Below are positions 8,230-16,899 of a stretch of 64,000 bases of DNA, in pieces. The position numbers were made by a program, and so were the translations under genes. Origin of the DNA: Blautia parvula (GTDB lineage: Bacteria; Bacillota; Clostridia; Lachnospirales; Lachnospiraceae). The stretch is taken from positions 5,406,001 to 5,470,000 of the forward strand of contig NZ_CP084061.1 of NCBI RefSeq assembly GCF_020215665.1, read 5' to 3'. Below the pieces are notes generated by a model that did not search any database, was not told where the DNA came from, and saw nothing but the letters and a program-made list of their open reading frames with translations. The first letter of the stretch is position 1. Each line of letters opens with the position of its first letter.

Positions 8230-8931
8230 ATGAGAATAGCAGTCTTATCCGATACCCACGGGCTTCTGCGTCCTGAGGTGATGGAAATTGTAAATACCTG
8301 TGACGCGGTTCTTCACGGCGGAGATATTAACACCCAAAGAATCGTGGATGAACTTTCAAAAGATAAACCTCTCTACATTGTCAGAGGAAATAATGACAAA
8401 GAATGGGCGGAACAGATACCGGTATCCCTTCGGTTTGAGCTGGACGGTATTACCTTCTATATGGTGCATAACAAAAAAGAGATCCCCCGAAATCTGACCG
8501 GTGTGGATGTGGTCGTATTCGGTCATTCCCACAAATATCTGGAGGAACGAAGGGACGGACATCTCTTCCTCAATCCGGGGAGCTGCGGAAAACGCCGCTT
8601 TAACCAGGATATAACCATGGCAGTTCTGGAGACCGGGAACGGAGAGATACAGGTAAAACGCATAGATATTCCCCACACGGATACCCCCGTAAAAGTTCCG
8701 GTGGGAACCGATACCCGAAAAGCAGTGGAGAATATCAGCCGGGGAATGAAAAAAGGGGAGAATATAAAAGATATGGCAAAAAAATACGGCTGTTCCCCGG
8801 AATTTACCGAACAGGTCTGCCGTATCATTGCCACACATCCCGGTGTGACGGCGGAGGGAATCCTGAATAAGATGGAAGTCAACCGGATACAAAATCCCTC
8901 TTGCAAAAATCCTTCCGCTGATATACAATAG
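8230..8931 (+). CDS. YfcE/MJ0936-type metallophosphoesterase with a C-terminal extension
   Basis: The protein has 233 residues. The first ~155 form a small calcineurin-like phosphodiesterase: metal ligands appear in SDTHG (Asp8, His10), HGGDI, RGNND, MVHN and GHSH, followed by LNPGS. Members hydrolyse phosphodiesters with Mn2+ or similar metals; the natural substrate is usually unknown. Typical family members stop near residue 155-160. Here about 75 more residues follow, including a helical stretch that looks like a helix-turn-helix (IKDMAKKYGCSPEFTEQV). The start is at ATG 8230 behind GGAG with a nine-base spacer. The gene stands alone, followed by a strong terminator. Confidence 0.88.
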   Translation: MRIAVLSDTHGLLRPEVMEIVNTCDAVLHGGDINTQRIVDELSKDKPLYIVRGNNDKEWAEQIPVSLRFELDGITFYMVHNKKEIPRNLTGVDVVVFGHSHKYLEERRDGHLFLNPGSCGKRRFNQDITMAVLETGNGEIQVKRIDIPHTDTPVKVPVGTDTRKAVENISRGMKKGENIKDMAKKYGCSPEFTEQVCRIIATHPGVTAEGILNKMEVNRIQNPSCKNPSADIQ

Positions 8932-8963
8932 CATGAGCATCCGTCTGCCACCGGGTAGACGGA

Positions 8964-9020
8964 AAATGCCTGAATACATTCCGGTAGGTCATGGAAGGAA
9001 TGTATTTGGGCATTTTTTTT
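8964..9020 (+). terminator. Rho-independent terminator
   Basis: AAATGCCTGAATACATTCC pairs with a downstream GGAATGTATTTGGGCATTT, leaving a loop of about 12 bases, and is followed by a run of T. It ends the phosphodiesterase transcript about 30 bases downstream of its stop. Confidence 0.85.
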
Positions 9021-9042
9021 AAAATCGCAAGGAGACTGGCTT

Positions 9043-10371
9043 ATGCAGAAACAAATGAACAGAGAATTTTACAAATACATATCCTTAAATGTTCTGGGAA
9101 TGCTGGGGTTGTCCTGTTATATTTTGGCGGACACTTTCTTCATCTCTAAGCGTCTGGGGGCAGACGGCCTGACAGCGCTGAATCTGGCTATTTCTGTCTA
9201 CAGTATCATTAACGGACTGGGGCTGATGCTGGGAATCGGTGGTGCCACACGTTTTGCTATCTGTCGGGCACAGAAAGAGGTGCAGAAGGGAAATCAGGTG
9301 TTCACCGCTTCAGCGGCGGCAGGGATTACGGTGGGGCTGGTTCTTCTGTTCCTTGGTTTTACCGCATCCGATGCTGTGGCAAAAATCCTGGGAGCTGAGG
9401 GTGTCATACAGGAGATGACAGGGAGTTATCTGAAGACCATACTGGGATTTGCTCCGTTTTTCATTGTGAACAACATACTTATTGCATTTGTCCGAAACGA
9501 CGGCAGCCCCCGTCTTTCCATGGCGGCTATGCTGACCGGGAGTTTTTCTAATATATTGCTTGATTATGTATTCTTATTCCCCTTGAATATGGGAATCTTC
9601 GGGGCGGCTCTTGCCACCGGGTTTGCTCCGGTCATCAGTATAGGACTCTTGTCTCTGCATTTTATCAGAGGGAAAAACCGGTTTACCTGGAGCTTTGATC
9701 AAAGAGCGCTTGGGCGGCGGGTATTGGATATCTGCAGTCTTGGTATATCCGCATTTATCAATGAGCTGTCTTCCGCAGTTGTGCTCATTGTGTTTAATCT
9801 GCTGATTCTGCGTCTGGCGGGCAATACAGGGGTGGCGGCTTACGGGATCGTGGCGAATCTGGCCCTGGTAGCTGTATCTGTATTTACCGGTATTTCGCAG
9901 GGAAGCCAGCCTCTGATCAGCCGTTTTTACGGGGAGGGCAGGAAAAAGGAAAGTACCGCGGTGCTTTTAAGAGCGGTCCTGCTGGCTGCGGCTGTGGGGA
10001 TTCTGTTCAGTGCGGCCGCGTTTGCATTTACTCAGAATCTGATTGGGATTTTTAACAGTGAGGGGAATCAGGAACTTGCGGATATTGCCTTTTGTGGACT
10101 GCGGCTGTATTTTCTGGGCTTTTGTCCAGCTGGGATCAACATTGTGGCAGCGGCTTTTATGGGAGCGGTGGAGCGTGGAAGGGAATCTTTTGCCATTGCT
10201 TTTGCAAGAGGTGTTGCTGCCATTCTGTTTTTCGCCTTTGTGCTGTCTTTTATCTGGAAAATGGATGGTATCTGGCTGGCTTTTCCGGCTGCTGAGGTTT
10301 CGACCCTGCTGCTGACGGCAGGACTTTGGAGAAGATATAAAAGAGGGACTCTACCGGCAGTTGAAAAATGA
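9043..10371 (+). CDS. MATE-family efflux transporter
   Basis: This 442-residue integral membrane protein has 12 predicted helices in two halves of six. The N-terminal half starts with a helix reading VLGMLGLSCYILADTFFISKRLG, the first-helix pattern of MATE/DinF proteins. Such carriers export cationic drugs or metabolites using Na+ or H+ gradients. The start at ATG 9043 follows AAGGAG with an eight-base gap. An HTH-PurM fusion gene starts 80 bases downstream on the same strand with no terminator between, so they may be cotranscribed. The substrate cannot be told from sequence. Confidence 0.9.
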   Translation: MQKQMNREFYKYISLNVLGMLGLSCYILADTFFISKRLGADGLTALNLAISVYSIINGLGLMLGIGGATRFAICRAQKEVQKGNQVFTASAAAGITVGLVLLFLGFTASDAVAKILGAEGVIQEMTGSYLKTILGFAPFFIVNNILIAFVRNDGSPRLSMAAMLTGSFSNILLDYVFLFPLNMGIFGAALATGFAPVISIGLLSLHFIRGKNRFTWSFDQRALGRRVLDICSLGISAFINELSSAVVLIVFNLLILRLAGNTGVAAYGIVANLALVAVSVFTGISQGSQPLISRFYGEGRKKESTAVLLRAVLLAAAVGILFSAAAFAFTQNLIGIFNSEGNQELADIAFCGLRLYFLGFCPAGINIVAAAFMGAVERGRESFAIAFARGVAAILFFAFVLSFIWKMDGIWLAFPAAEVSTLLLTAGLWRRYKRGTLPAVEK

Positions 10372-10451
10372 GATGAAATTCAAATATTCCGTTATTGTCC
10401 AAAGCGTGGTGCAGGGGTATGATTAAGGCATAAAGACGAGGAGGAAAAGCC

Positions 10452-11702
10452 ATGCTTGACAGCGTAAAAATAGGAGGTTTTATTTCAGGAAAAAGAAGAG
10501 AACTGGGAATGACGCAGCAGCAGCTTGCAGACAGGCTGAATATTTCTTTTCAGGCCGTATCCAAATGGGAAAAGGGCAGTACATTTCCCAATGTGGAGCT
10601 GCTGCCGGAGCTTTCCGCGGTCATGGAGGTGACGGTGGATGAACTGCTTTCGGGCTGTGAGAAGGACGGGGAGGAATTGTCCTACAGTAAAGCAGGAGTG
10701 GATATTGCCTACACAGACACGATCAAAAAGGAGATGGCAAAGCACCTGGAGACAGGAGATAAAAGGGTTCTGAACGGACTCGGGCCGTTTGCTTCTCTCT
10801 ACGATATTTCTTTTCCGGAGATAAAGAACCCTGTGCTGGTTCTGAAGTCAGAGGAGCCGGGGTCAAAACAGAAGCTTGCCATGGAGTATGGCTACACGGA
10901 CTCCATCTGCCATGATATGATAAATCATCTGGTCAATGACATTGCTGTCATGGGGGCAAAACCGCTTGCCGTGCTGGATACGATCGTGTGCGGAAACGCG
11001 GAGAAAGACACCATCAGTGCTCTGGTCAAAGGGGTATCGGATGCCTGCCGGGAGAATGAATGTTCCCTGGTGGGAGGGGAGACAAGCGTACAGCCTGCCG
11101 TGGTGGAAAAGGGGGTATATGTGCTCACCTCCAGCATTGCCGGCATAGTGGAGAAGGACAGGATCATTGACGGCTCCGTCATGGAAGAGGGGGACACGGT
11201 GCTGGCCCTTGCATCTAACGGGCTGCACACCAACGGCTATTCCCTTGTCCGTATGCTCATGGACCGGATGCCGGAGATCAAACTGGAAAAGGTGGAGGGT
11301 ATGACATTTATAGAACAGATCATGAAGCCCCACACGCCTTACTATAAAGCGCTGAAAGGCATAATGGGAAACAGCGGTGTTCACGGCATGGCCCATATTA
11401 CAGGAGGCGGAATAGAAGGGAACCTGTGCCGGGTGATTCCGGACGGCTTAAGCGCTGTGATAGAGCTTGACAGGATAAAGACACTGCCTGTCTTCCGCTT
11501 TATCAGACAGTGCGGAAATATCAGTGACAGGGAAATGCTCTCCACGTTCAACTGTGGTGTGGGATTTATACTGGTGGTGCAGCGGGAGGCAGCAGACCGG
11601 ATAGAAGCGCATCTGAGCAGATATTATGACTGTTACGAAATCGGCTGTATTCGGGCCGAAAAGCAGAAGATCATAATGGAAAATAAGATAAACTGGCAGT
11701 GA
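10452..11702 (+). CDS. XRE-type HTH domain fused to a PurM (AIR synthetase)-like domain
   Basis: This is a 416-residue two-domain protein. Residues about 6-66 are an XRE helix-turn-helix (MTQQQLADRLNISFQAVSKWEKG). Residues about 75-405 align by eye with PurM, the AIR synthetase of purine synthesis: SYSKAGVDIAYTD, NGLGPFASLYDI, MINHLVNDIAVMGAKPL, LVGGETS, LASNGLHTNGYSLVR, HITGGGIEGNL and TFNCGVGFILVV. The PurM phosphate-binding motif GTDGVGTK is replaced by KSEEPGSK, so normal catalysis is doubtful. A regulator that senses a purine-like ligand or ATP is a reasonable inference. It lies behind a MATE pump gene and ends at a terminator. The start at ATG 10452 follows GGAGG. Confidence 0.85.
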   Translation: MLDSVKIGGFISGKRRELGMTQQQLADRLNISFQAVSKWEKGSTFPNVELLPELSAVMEVTVDELLSGCEKDGEELSYSKAGVDIAYTDTIKKEMAKHLETGDKRVLNGLGPFASLYDISFPEIKNPVLVLKSEEPGSKQKLAMEYGYTDSICHDMINHLVNDIAVMGAKPLAVLDTIVCGNAEKDTISALVKGVSDACRENECSLVGGETSVQPAVVEKGVYVLTSSIAGIVEKDRIIDGSVMEEGDTVLALASNGLHTNGYSLVRMLMDRMPEIKLEKVEGMTFIEQIMKPHTPYYKALKGIMGNSGVHGMAHITGGGIEGNLCRVIPDGLSAVIELDRIKTLPVFRFIRQCGNISDREMLSTFNCGVGFILVVQREAADRIEAHLSRYYDCYEIGCIRAEKQKIIMENKINWQ

Positions 11703-11710
11703 CAATACAA

Positions 11711-11756
11711 GGCGGACGGTATCTTCCGAAGGGGTTAGGAAGGCCGTCCGCCTTTT
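11711..11756. terminator. Terminator between convergent genes
   Basis: GGCGGACGG (11711-11719) pairs with CCGTCCGCC (11744-11752), followed by TTTT. It sits between the HTH-PurM gene on the plus strand and the SDR gene on the minus strand. The T run favours plus-strand use. Confidence 0.8.
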
Positions 11757-11778
11757 CAAATGGTAAGAGTATGTCATT

Positions 11779-12780
11779 TTAAAACAGAATACCGTGGCTT
11801 TTCTTTTTCATCCAGGCAATTGTATCTGCAATAGTCTGGAACAGATCTCTTGGCTTAAAACCCAGCTCAGCAGTGGCTTTTGTGTGGTCAAACCGGTCAT
11901 TGCTCTGCAGGGTATACAGGGAATAGCGGGTGTACAGAGGACGGTGTTTTTTTATGCGGCAGATTCCCCCAATGAGAGGCGCCGCCATCTTTGCCATCCA
12001 CATGGGTAGAACCGGCAGGCGTCTGCCGCCGCTCTGCATTTTTACCATTTTCAGAACATCTTTTATCTCATAATGGCGGTTTGAGAGAATATAGCATTCA
12101 CCTTTCCGTCCGCGCTCTAAGGCAGCCAGACAGCCGGAAGCCACATCGCGGACATCTACAAAATCATAGCCGCCGTTTACACAGGCCGGAAGACGTCCCT
12201 CTATATAATCAGTTACCATCTGTACCAGGTGATTGCCCGAGGTGTCAAAGGGACCTAAAATTCCTGAAGGATGGACAACCACAGCGTCAAGTCCCTTTGG
12301 CACAGCTTCCAGTACCGCTCTGGTTGCCTCCGCTTTAGTCTTGGCATAGGCGCCGACCACCAGGTCAGGGGAGAATTTGGTTGTCTCATGCAGGACTTTC
12401 AGTTTATTCTGCTCCGGGATCGCATGTACGGAGCTTACATAGAGAAGCCTTTTTACCTTGTACTGCAGACACATGGCAATTATGTTTTTCGTTCCGTTTA
12501 CATTGACGTCGTATAACTCCGGGGTCACATCCTCAGCGATAGAGATCATGCCGGCAGCGTGTATGACGGCCAGACTGCTGTGTCCGGTATTTTCAAAGAA
12601 GGGTCTTAAGCTTTCCGGTTTCCGTATGTCTCCGTGGAAATACCGGACACCGCGGATATCCGGCTCTGCTTTTCCGGGGAGAAGCAGTCCTCTTACAGGA
12701 AGATTTTGTTTTTTCAGCAGACGAACAATGGTGCTGCCCAGGTGGCCGTCTGCTCCCGTAACAAGATATAGTGTTTTCAT
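11779..12780 (-). CDS. NAD(P)-dependent epimerase/dehydratase (extended SDR)
   Basis: This 333-residue protein starts at ATG 12780 behind AAGGAG; an in-frame ATG 24 bases upstream lacks a good ribosome site. The nucleotide-binding motif TGADGHLGSTIV is at the N-terminus, and the catalytic pair is Y-A-K-T-K (YxxxK), preceded by VSSVHAI. It resembles dihydroflavonol-reductase-like oxidoreductases that reduce or epimerise a sugar or carbonyl compound; the substrate is unknown. The gene is divergent from a TetR regulator whose start is 195 bases away, so that regulator is its likely controller. Confidence 0.87.
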   Translation of the reverse strand: MKTLYLVTGADGHLGSTIVRLLKKQNLPVRGLLLPGKAEPDIRGVRYFHGDIRKPESLRPFFENTGHSSLAVIHAAGMISIAEDVTPELYDVNVNGTKNIIAMCLQYKVKRLLYVSSVHAIPEQNKLKVLHETTKFSPDLVVGAYAKTKAEATRAVLEAVPKGLDAVVVHPSGILGPFDTSGNHLVQMVTDYIEGRLPACVNGGYDFVDVRDVASGCLAALERGRKGECYILSNRHYEIKDVLKMVKMQSGGRRLPVLPMWMAKMAAPLIGGICRIKKHRPLYTRYSLYTLQSNDRFDHTKATAELGFKPRDLFQTIADTIAWMKKKSHGILF

Positions 12781-12845
12781 AAGGAAACATCTCCTTTTTG
12801 ACACAAATATTTGATGCGCATTCCGGGGTCGGAATATAAACTCAG

Positions 12846-12874
12846 TTGATTCTCTTTCTATTATTTATTATAAT
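12846..12874 (+). promoter_or_regulatory. Promoter of the TetR gene
   Basis: TTGATT (12846-12851), a 17-base spacer and TATAAT (12869-12874) make a near-consensus vegetative promoter reading toward the TetR gene at 12976. It lies in the shared divergent region, so the TetR protein may act here on both directions. Confidence 0.75.
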
Positions 12875-12975
12875 GAGAGTATAACAGGAAAACAATCGGC
12901 AGATTTGAGCCATTTGGATGGTTTTTGAACAGTTCAGGCAAAAAGTGTCGGGCATTTGAGAAAGGAGGCCGTCCT

Positions 12976-13554
12976 ATGGGAAAATCAGGCGACCAGAGAA
13001 CCAGAATGACAAAACAGCTTATCAGAAAAGCATTTATGGAACTGCTTCGCGAAAAACCCATACACAGCATCTCCATAAGAGAGCTGTGCGGTCTTGCAGG
13101 TATCAACAGAGGGACTTTCTATGCACATTATAAAGACATTTACGACTTGCTGGAACAGATAGAGGAGGAGATGACCAGGGATATTGAAAGAGCGCTGGAG
13201 CCCCTCCTGTCAGTGGAGAACAGGGAATTGACTCCGCTGAAGATCACCACGGAGATATTCCGGTGTCTGAAGGAAAACGCGGATCTCTGTACCGTGACGC
13301 TGGGTGATTACGGGGATAAAAACTTTGCTGTACGGCTTCTGAGCCTCGGACGGGAAAAATGTGTGGAAGCGTACTCCCGGTTCTTTGCCATGGCGTCTCC
13401 GAAGGAAATAGAATATTTCTATGCGTTTGCCAGTGCGGGATGCATTGGCCTTTTGGAAGAGTGGCTGAGAGAGGGCATGGTGACAGGGGCGGAGGAGATT
13501 GCGGCCATGGCTGAGGATATGATGATGTATGGGGTCGGGTGTTTGAAAAAGTAG
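12976..13554 (+). CDS. TetR/AcrR-family transcriptional regulator
   Basis: This 192-residue protein starts at ATG 12976 behind AAAGGAGG with a seven-base gap. The N-terminal helix-turn-helix (residues about 12-58) reads IRKAFMELLREKPIHSISIRELCGLAGINRGTFYAHYKD, split here by family-typical positions. The rest is a helical ligand-binding domain. It resembles the TetR_C_33 or DhaS-like group. It is divergent from the SDR gene at 11779-12780 and probably regulates it and itself; the ligand is unknown. The stop at 13554 is followed within 70 bases by the nadA promoter. Confidence 0.9.
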   Translation: MGKSGDQRTRMTKQLIRKAFMELLREKPIHSISIRELCGLAGINRGTFYAHYKDIYDLLEQIEEEMTRDIERALEPLLSVENRELTPLKITTEIFRCLKENADLCTVTLGDYGDKNFAVRLLSLGREKCVEAYSRFFAMASPKEIEYFYAFASAGCIGLLEEWLREGMVTGAEEIAAMAEDMMMYGVGCLKK

Positions 13555-13619
13555 AGAAATACATGGGAGAGATTGTACATGGTGCAGTCTCTTTTTTGTA
13601 TGTATTACAGTACAATTTT

Positions 13620-13657
13620 ACAACTGTCTTGTCAGATGTAAAGGAAAGTTGTATAAT
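13620..13657 (+). promoter_or_regulatory. nadA promoter with overlapping palindromic operator
   Basis: TTGTCA (13629-13634), a 17-base spacer and TATAAT (13652-13657) form a strong promoter. A 20-bp imperfect palindrome, ACA-N-CTG-N6-CAG-N-TGT, covers 13620-13639 and overlaps the -35 box. NiaR, encoded four genes downstream, is the niacin-responsive repressor of NAD synthesis genes in Firmicutes, so this is the likely NiaR operator. The palindrome is seen; the assignment is inference. Confidence 0.75.
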
Positions 13658-13690
13658 GTTAAAAATTCGTAAAATCGAGGAGGAGAAACC

Positions 13691-14599
13691 GTGGATTCCA
13701 TTTATCGGGAAATCGAGGAACTGAAGAAAGAAAAGGATGCAGTGATTCTTGCCCACTACTATGTGCCGGGTGAGGTGCAGGCATGTGCGGATTATATTGG
13801 AGATTCTTTTTATCTGAGCAAGATTGCCACAAAGCTGGAAGCCAGTACCCTGGTCTTTGCGGGGGTAACTTTCATGGGAGAGAGTGCAAAAATCCTGAAC
13901 CCTGAAAAAACCGTACTCATGCCGGACACCACAGCGGATTGTCCTATGGCCCATATGGCGGCTGCCGGTAAGATCGAAAAAATGAGAGAAGAGTATGAGG
14001 ACCTGGCAGTTGTCTGCTATATCAATTCCAGTGCCGCACTGAAGACATACGCAGACGTATGTGTGACTTCCTCAAACGCGGTTGAGATAGTAAGGAAACT
14101 TCCGAATAAGAATATCTTTTTTATTCCGGATGAAAACCTGGGCAGCTATGTGGCGAAACAGGTCCCGGAGAAAAATGTGATTCTCAATGACGGTTACTGT
14201 TATGTACATAAAGAAGTAAATAAAGAGCAGGTGGAAGAAATAAAACGCTGCCATCCAGGTGTGGAGTTTCTGGTGCATCCGGAGTGCACAAAGGAAGTAC
14301 TGGAGCTTGCTGATTATGTGGGCAGCACATCAGGCATCATTGATCATGCCACAAAAAGTGATAAAAAAGAATTTATTATCGGAACAGAAAACGGTGTGCT
14401 GTACGAACTGCAGCAGAAAAATCCGGACAAAAAATTCTATACACTGCCCGGCGGACAGACCTGTACATCCATGAAAAAGATAACCCTGGAAAAGGTGCGC
14501 GACTGTCTGAAATACAATAAAGGAGAGGTAAGTGTGGATGACAGCCTCCGCAGAAAGGCCAATGTGCCTCTGAACCGGATGCTCGAGACCGCAAAGTAG
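13691..14599 (+). CDS. nadA: Quinolinate synthase NadA
   Basis: This 302-residue 4Fe-4S enzyme condenses iminoaspartate with dihydroxyacetone phosphate to make quinolinate in de novo NAD synthesis. The start is GTG 13691 behind GAGGAGGAGA. Motifs include AHYYVPGEVQ, GDSFYLSKIA, FMGESAKILNPEKTVLMPD and DCPMA. Cluster cysteines are in VVCYINSSAALK, VHPECTKE and GGQTCTSMKK. The length matches the short class of NadA. It is the first gene of the nadA-nadB-nadC-niaR operon and follows a promoter with a palindromic operator. Oxygen sensitivity of the cluster fits an anaerobe. Confidence 0.97.
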   Translation: MDSIYREIEELKKEKDAVILAHYYVPGEVQACADYIGDSFYLSKIATKLEASTLVFAGVTFMGESAKILNPEKTVLMPDTTADCPMAHMAAAGKIEKMREEYEDLAVVCYINSSAALKTYADVCVTSSNAVEIVRKLPNKNIFFIPDENLGSYVAKQVPEKNVILNDGYCYVHKEVNKEQVEEIKRCHPGVEFLVHPECTKEVLELADYVGSTSGIIDHATKSDKKEFIIGTENGVLYELQQKNPDKKFYTLPGGQTCTSMKKITLEKVRDCLKYNKGEVSVDDSLRRKANVPLNRMLETAK

Positions 14600-14660
14600 T
14601 GTAACCCGCACTGCCTTTGTGAAACGGCAGGCTGCGGATGGAAAGAAGGTTTAGGAGAAA

Positions 14661-15974
14661 ATGAAAAGAGAAAAAACAGATATCGTGATCGTGGGAACAG
14701 GTGTTGCGGGGCTTTTTGCAGCTCTTCACCTGCCTAGAGAGAAACAGGTTCTGATGCTGACAAAGGATGACCTGGAGAACAGTGATTCTTTTCTGGCTCA
14801 GGGAGGCATCTGTGTGCTGCGGGATGAAGAGGATTATGATGCATTCATGGAGGACACCCTGAAAGCCGGACACTATGAGAACAGGAAAGAATCCGTGGAT
14901 ATGATGATCCGTTCCTCCAGAGAAGTGATAGAGGAGCTGATCGCCTGTGGTGTGGATTTTAACCGCAGAGATGGGGAACTGGCTTATACCAGGGAAGGTG
15001 CCCATTCCAGGCCGAGAATCCTATTTCACAAAGATATCACAGGAAAAGAGATCACAAGCAGGCTGCTGGAAACAGTCCAGAAACTTCCCAATGTAAAAAT
15101 TTTGACAAGGACAACCATGATTGATATACTGGAGGAGAATAACCGGTGTTACGGTATTGTGGCACGCCGGGAGGACGGCAGTACATTTGGAATCACAGCC
15201 CGGGATACAATCTGGGCCTGCGGCGGAATCGGCGGGCTTTATGAGCATTCCACCAATTTTCCTCATCTGACAGGAGATGCCCTTGCTATTGCGCTGAAGC
15301 ACGGCGTTGAGCTGGAGCATCCGGATTACGTACAGATTCACCCTACAACCTTATATTCCAAGAAACCGGGCCGCAGATTCCTTATATCGGAGTCCGTGCG
15401 CGGGGAGGGTGCGAAATTATACAATGCCAATATGGAGCGTTTTGCCAATGAGGTGCTTCCCCGGGATATTCTTGCAGACGCCATCCACAGGCAGATGGAG
15501 ATAGACCACAAACCCTATGTGTGGCTGGATATGCGCCCCCTTGGGGAGGAAGAGATCATGTCTCATTTCCCCAATATTTTTGAGCGATGTCTGGAGGAAG
15601 GGTATGATGTGAGAAAGGAATGTATTCCTGTTGTGCCTGCCCAGCATTATTTTATGGGCGGTGTAAAAGTGGATCTGGACAGCAGGACTACAATGGAAAA
15701 TCTTTACGCGGCAGGAGAGACAAGCTGCAACGGCGTTCACGGCGCAAACCGCCTGGCAAGTAATTCCCTGCTGGAGAGTCTGGTGTTTGCAAAGCGTGCG
15801 GCTTTGCGGATCTCAGAGCGTGAGCAGCAGGAGAATGGAGAAATATGCCGGGAAAAGGCAGCCATGCTTCTGACGAAAGCGGAGAGAGAAGGCTTTCCGA
15901 GGCAGGAAGAGCTTCAGAGGATGTACGGAGAGAGCGTTTTGAAAGAAATCGAAAGGGTGAAAAAAGCGGTATGA
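14661..15974 (+). CDS. nadB: L-aspartate oxidase NadB
   Basis: This 437-residue flavoprotein oxidises L-aspartate to iminoaspartate, the NadA substrate. The FAD-binding motif GTGVAGLFAAL is at the N-terminus; other motifs are SFLAQGGICV, HSRPRILFHKDITG, CGGIGGLY, SESVRGEGAKL and HGANRLASNSLLESLVF. It is about 100 residues shorter than the E. coli enzyme because the C-terminal helical domain is reduced. In an anaerobe the electron acceptor is probably fumarate rather than oxygen; that is family knowledge. The start at ATG 14661 follows AGGAG with a weak gap, and its stop overlaps the nadC start (ATGA). Confidence 0.96.
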   Translation: MKREKTDIVIVGTGVAGLFAALHLPREKQVLMLTKDDLENSDSFLAQGGICVLRDEEDYDAFMEDTLKAGHYENRKESVDMMIRSSREVIEELIACGVDFNRRDGELAYTREGAHSRPRILFHKDITGKEITSRLLETVQKLPNVKILTRTTMIDILEENNRCYGIVARREDGSTFGITARDTIWACGGIGGLYEHSTNFPHLTGDALAIALKHGVELEHPDYVQIHPTTLYSKKPGRRFLISESVRGEGAKLYNANMERFANEVLPRDILADAIHRQMEIDHKPYVWLDMRPLGEEEIMSHFPNIFERCLEEGYDVRKECIPVVPAQHYFMGGVKVDLDSRTTMENLYAAGETSCNGVHGANRLASNSLLESLVFAKRAALRISEREQQENGEICREKAAMLLTKAEREGFPRQEELQRMYGESVLKEIERVKKAV

Positions 15975-16828
15975 ATCAGATTACAATGAAATTAAATGCA
16001 GACCATTTGATCATGCAGGCTCTGCAGGAAGATATAACCAGTGAGGATATTACCACCAATGCGGTAATGCGCGGGGCATGCCCCGGCGAGGTGCAGCTGA
16101 TCTGTAAGCAGGATGGTGTGATAGCCGGACTTGATGTTTTTAAAAGAGTCTTTGAGCTTCTGGATGAAAAGACAGAGGTGGAGTTTTATGTAAATGACGG
16201 TGACCGGGTGAAAAACGGTCAGCTTATGGCAACGCTTCACGGAGATATCCGGGTACTTCTCTCCGGTGAGCGTGTTGCTTTGAACTATCTGCAGAGAATG
16301 AGCGGGATCGCCAGCTATACAAGGCAGATCGCGGATCTGCTTGCAGGCAGCAAGACAAAACTTCTGGATACCAGAAAGACAACGCCGAATATGCGTGTTT
16401 TTGAGAAATACGCAGTAAAAGTGGGCGGCGGATATAATCACAGATATAATCTGTCGGATGGTATTTTATTAAAAGACAATCATATAGGGGCAGCAGGAAG
16501 TGTGACAAAGGCTGTGGAAATGGCAAAAGAATATGCACCTTTTGTGCGTAAGATTGAAATAGAAGCAGAAAATCTTGATATGGTGAAGGAGGCCGTGGAA
16601 GCAGGGGCTGATATCATCATGCTGGACAATATGACACCGGAGATGATGAAGGAGGCCATCCGAATCATTGACGGAAGGGCTGAGACGGAGTGTTCCGGCA
16701 ATGTGACCAGGGAGAATGTGGAAAGGCTTGTATCTATCGGCGTGGATTATATTTCCAGCGGGGCGCTGACGCATTCCTCACCGATTCTTGATATTTCCCT
16801 GAAAAATCTGCATCCCGTGTCCTGTTAG
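15971..16828 (+). CDS. nadC: Nicotinate-nucleotide pyrophosphorylase NadC
   Basis: This 285-residue enzyme converts quinolinate and PRPP to nicotinate mononucleotide, with loss of CO2. Signature motifs are LQRMSGIAS, LDTRKTTP, KYAVKVGGGYNHRYNLSDGILLKDNHI, EIEAEN, DIIMLDNM and YISSGALTHS. The start is ATG 15971, which overlaps the nadB stop; a longer reading frame upstream lies inside nadB and is not used. The gene completes the three-step de novo branch in this operon. Its stop is 71 bases before niaR. Confidence 0.97.
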   Translation: MNQITMKLNADHLIMQALQEDITSEDITTNAVMRGACPGEVQLICKQDGVIAGLDVFKRVFELLDEKTEVEFYVNDGDRVKNGQLMATLHGDIRVLLSGERVALNYLQRMSGIASYTRQIADLLAGSKTKLLDTRKTTPNMRVFEKYAVKVGGGYNHRYNLSDGILLKDNHIGAAGSVTKAVEMAKEYAPFVRKIEIEAENLDMVKEAVEAGADIIMLDNMTPEMMKEAIRIIDGRAETECSGNVTRENVERLVSIGVDYISSGALTHSSPILDISLKNLHPVSC

Positions 16829-16899
16829 CGTCAGGTGCAGCGGGCCGGCTTTGGGAGTATGAAAGGAAGCACCGCAAAAGGACAGCGAGAAAGGAATAA

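Noticed and set aside
15845..15970. N-terminal extension of nadC
   Set aside because: It lies wholly inside nadB, and the coupled ATG at 15971 gives the standard NadC length.
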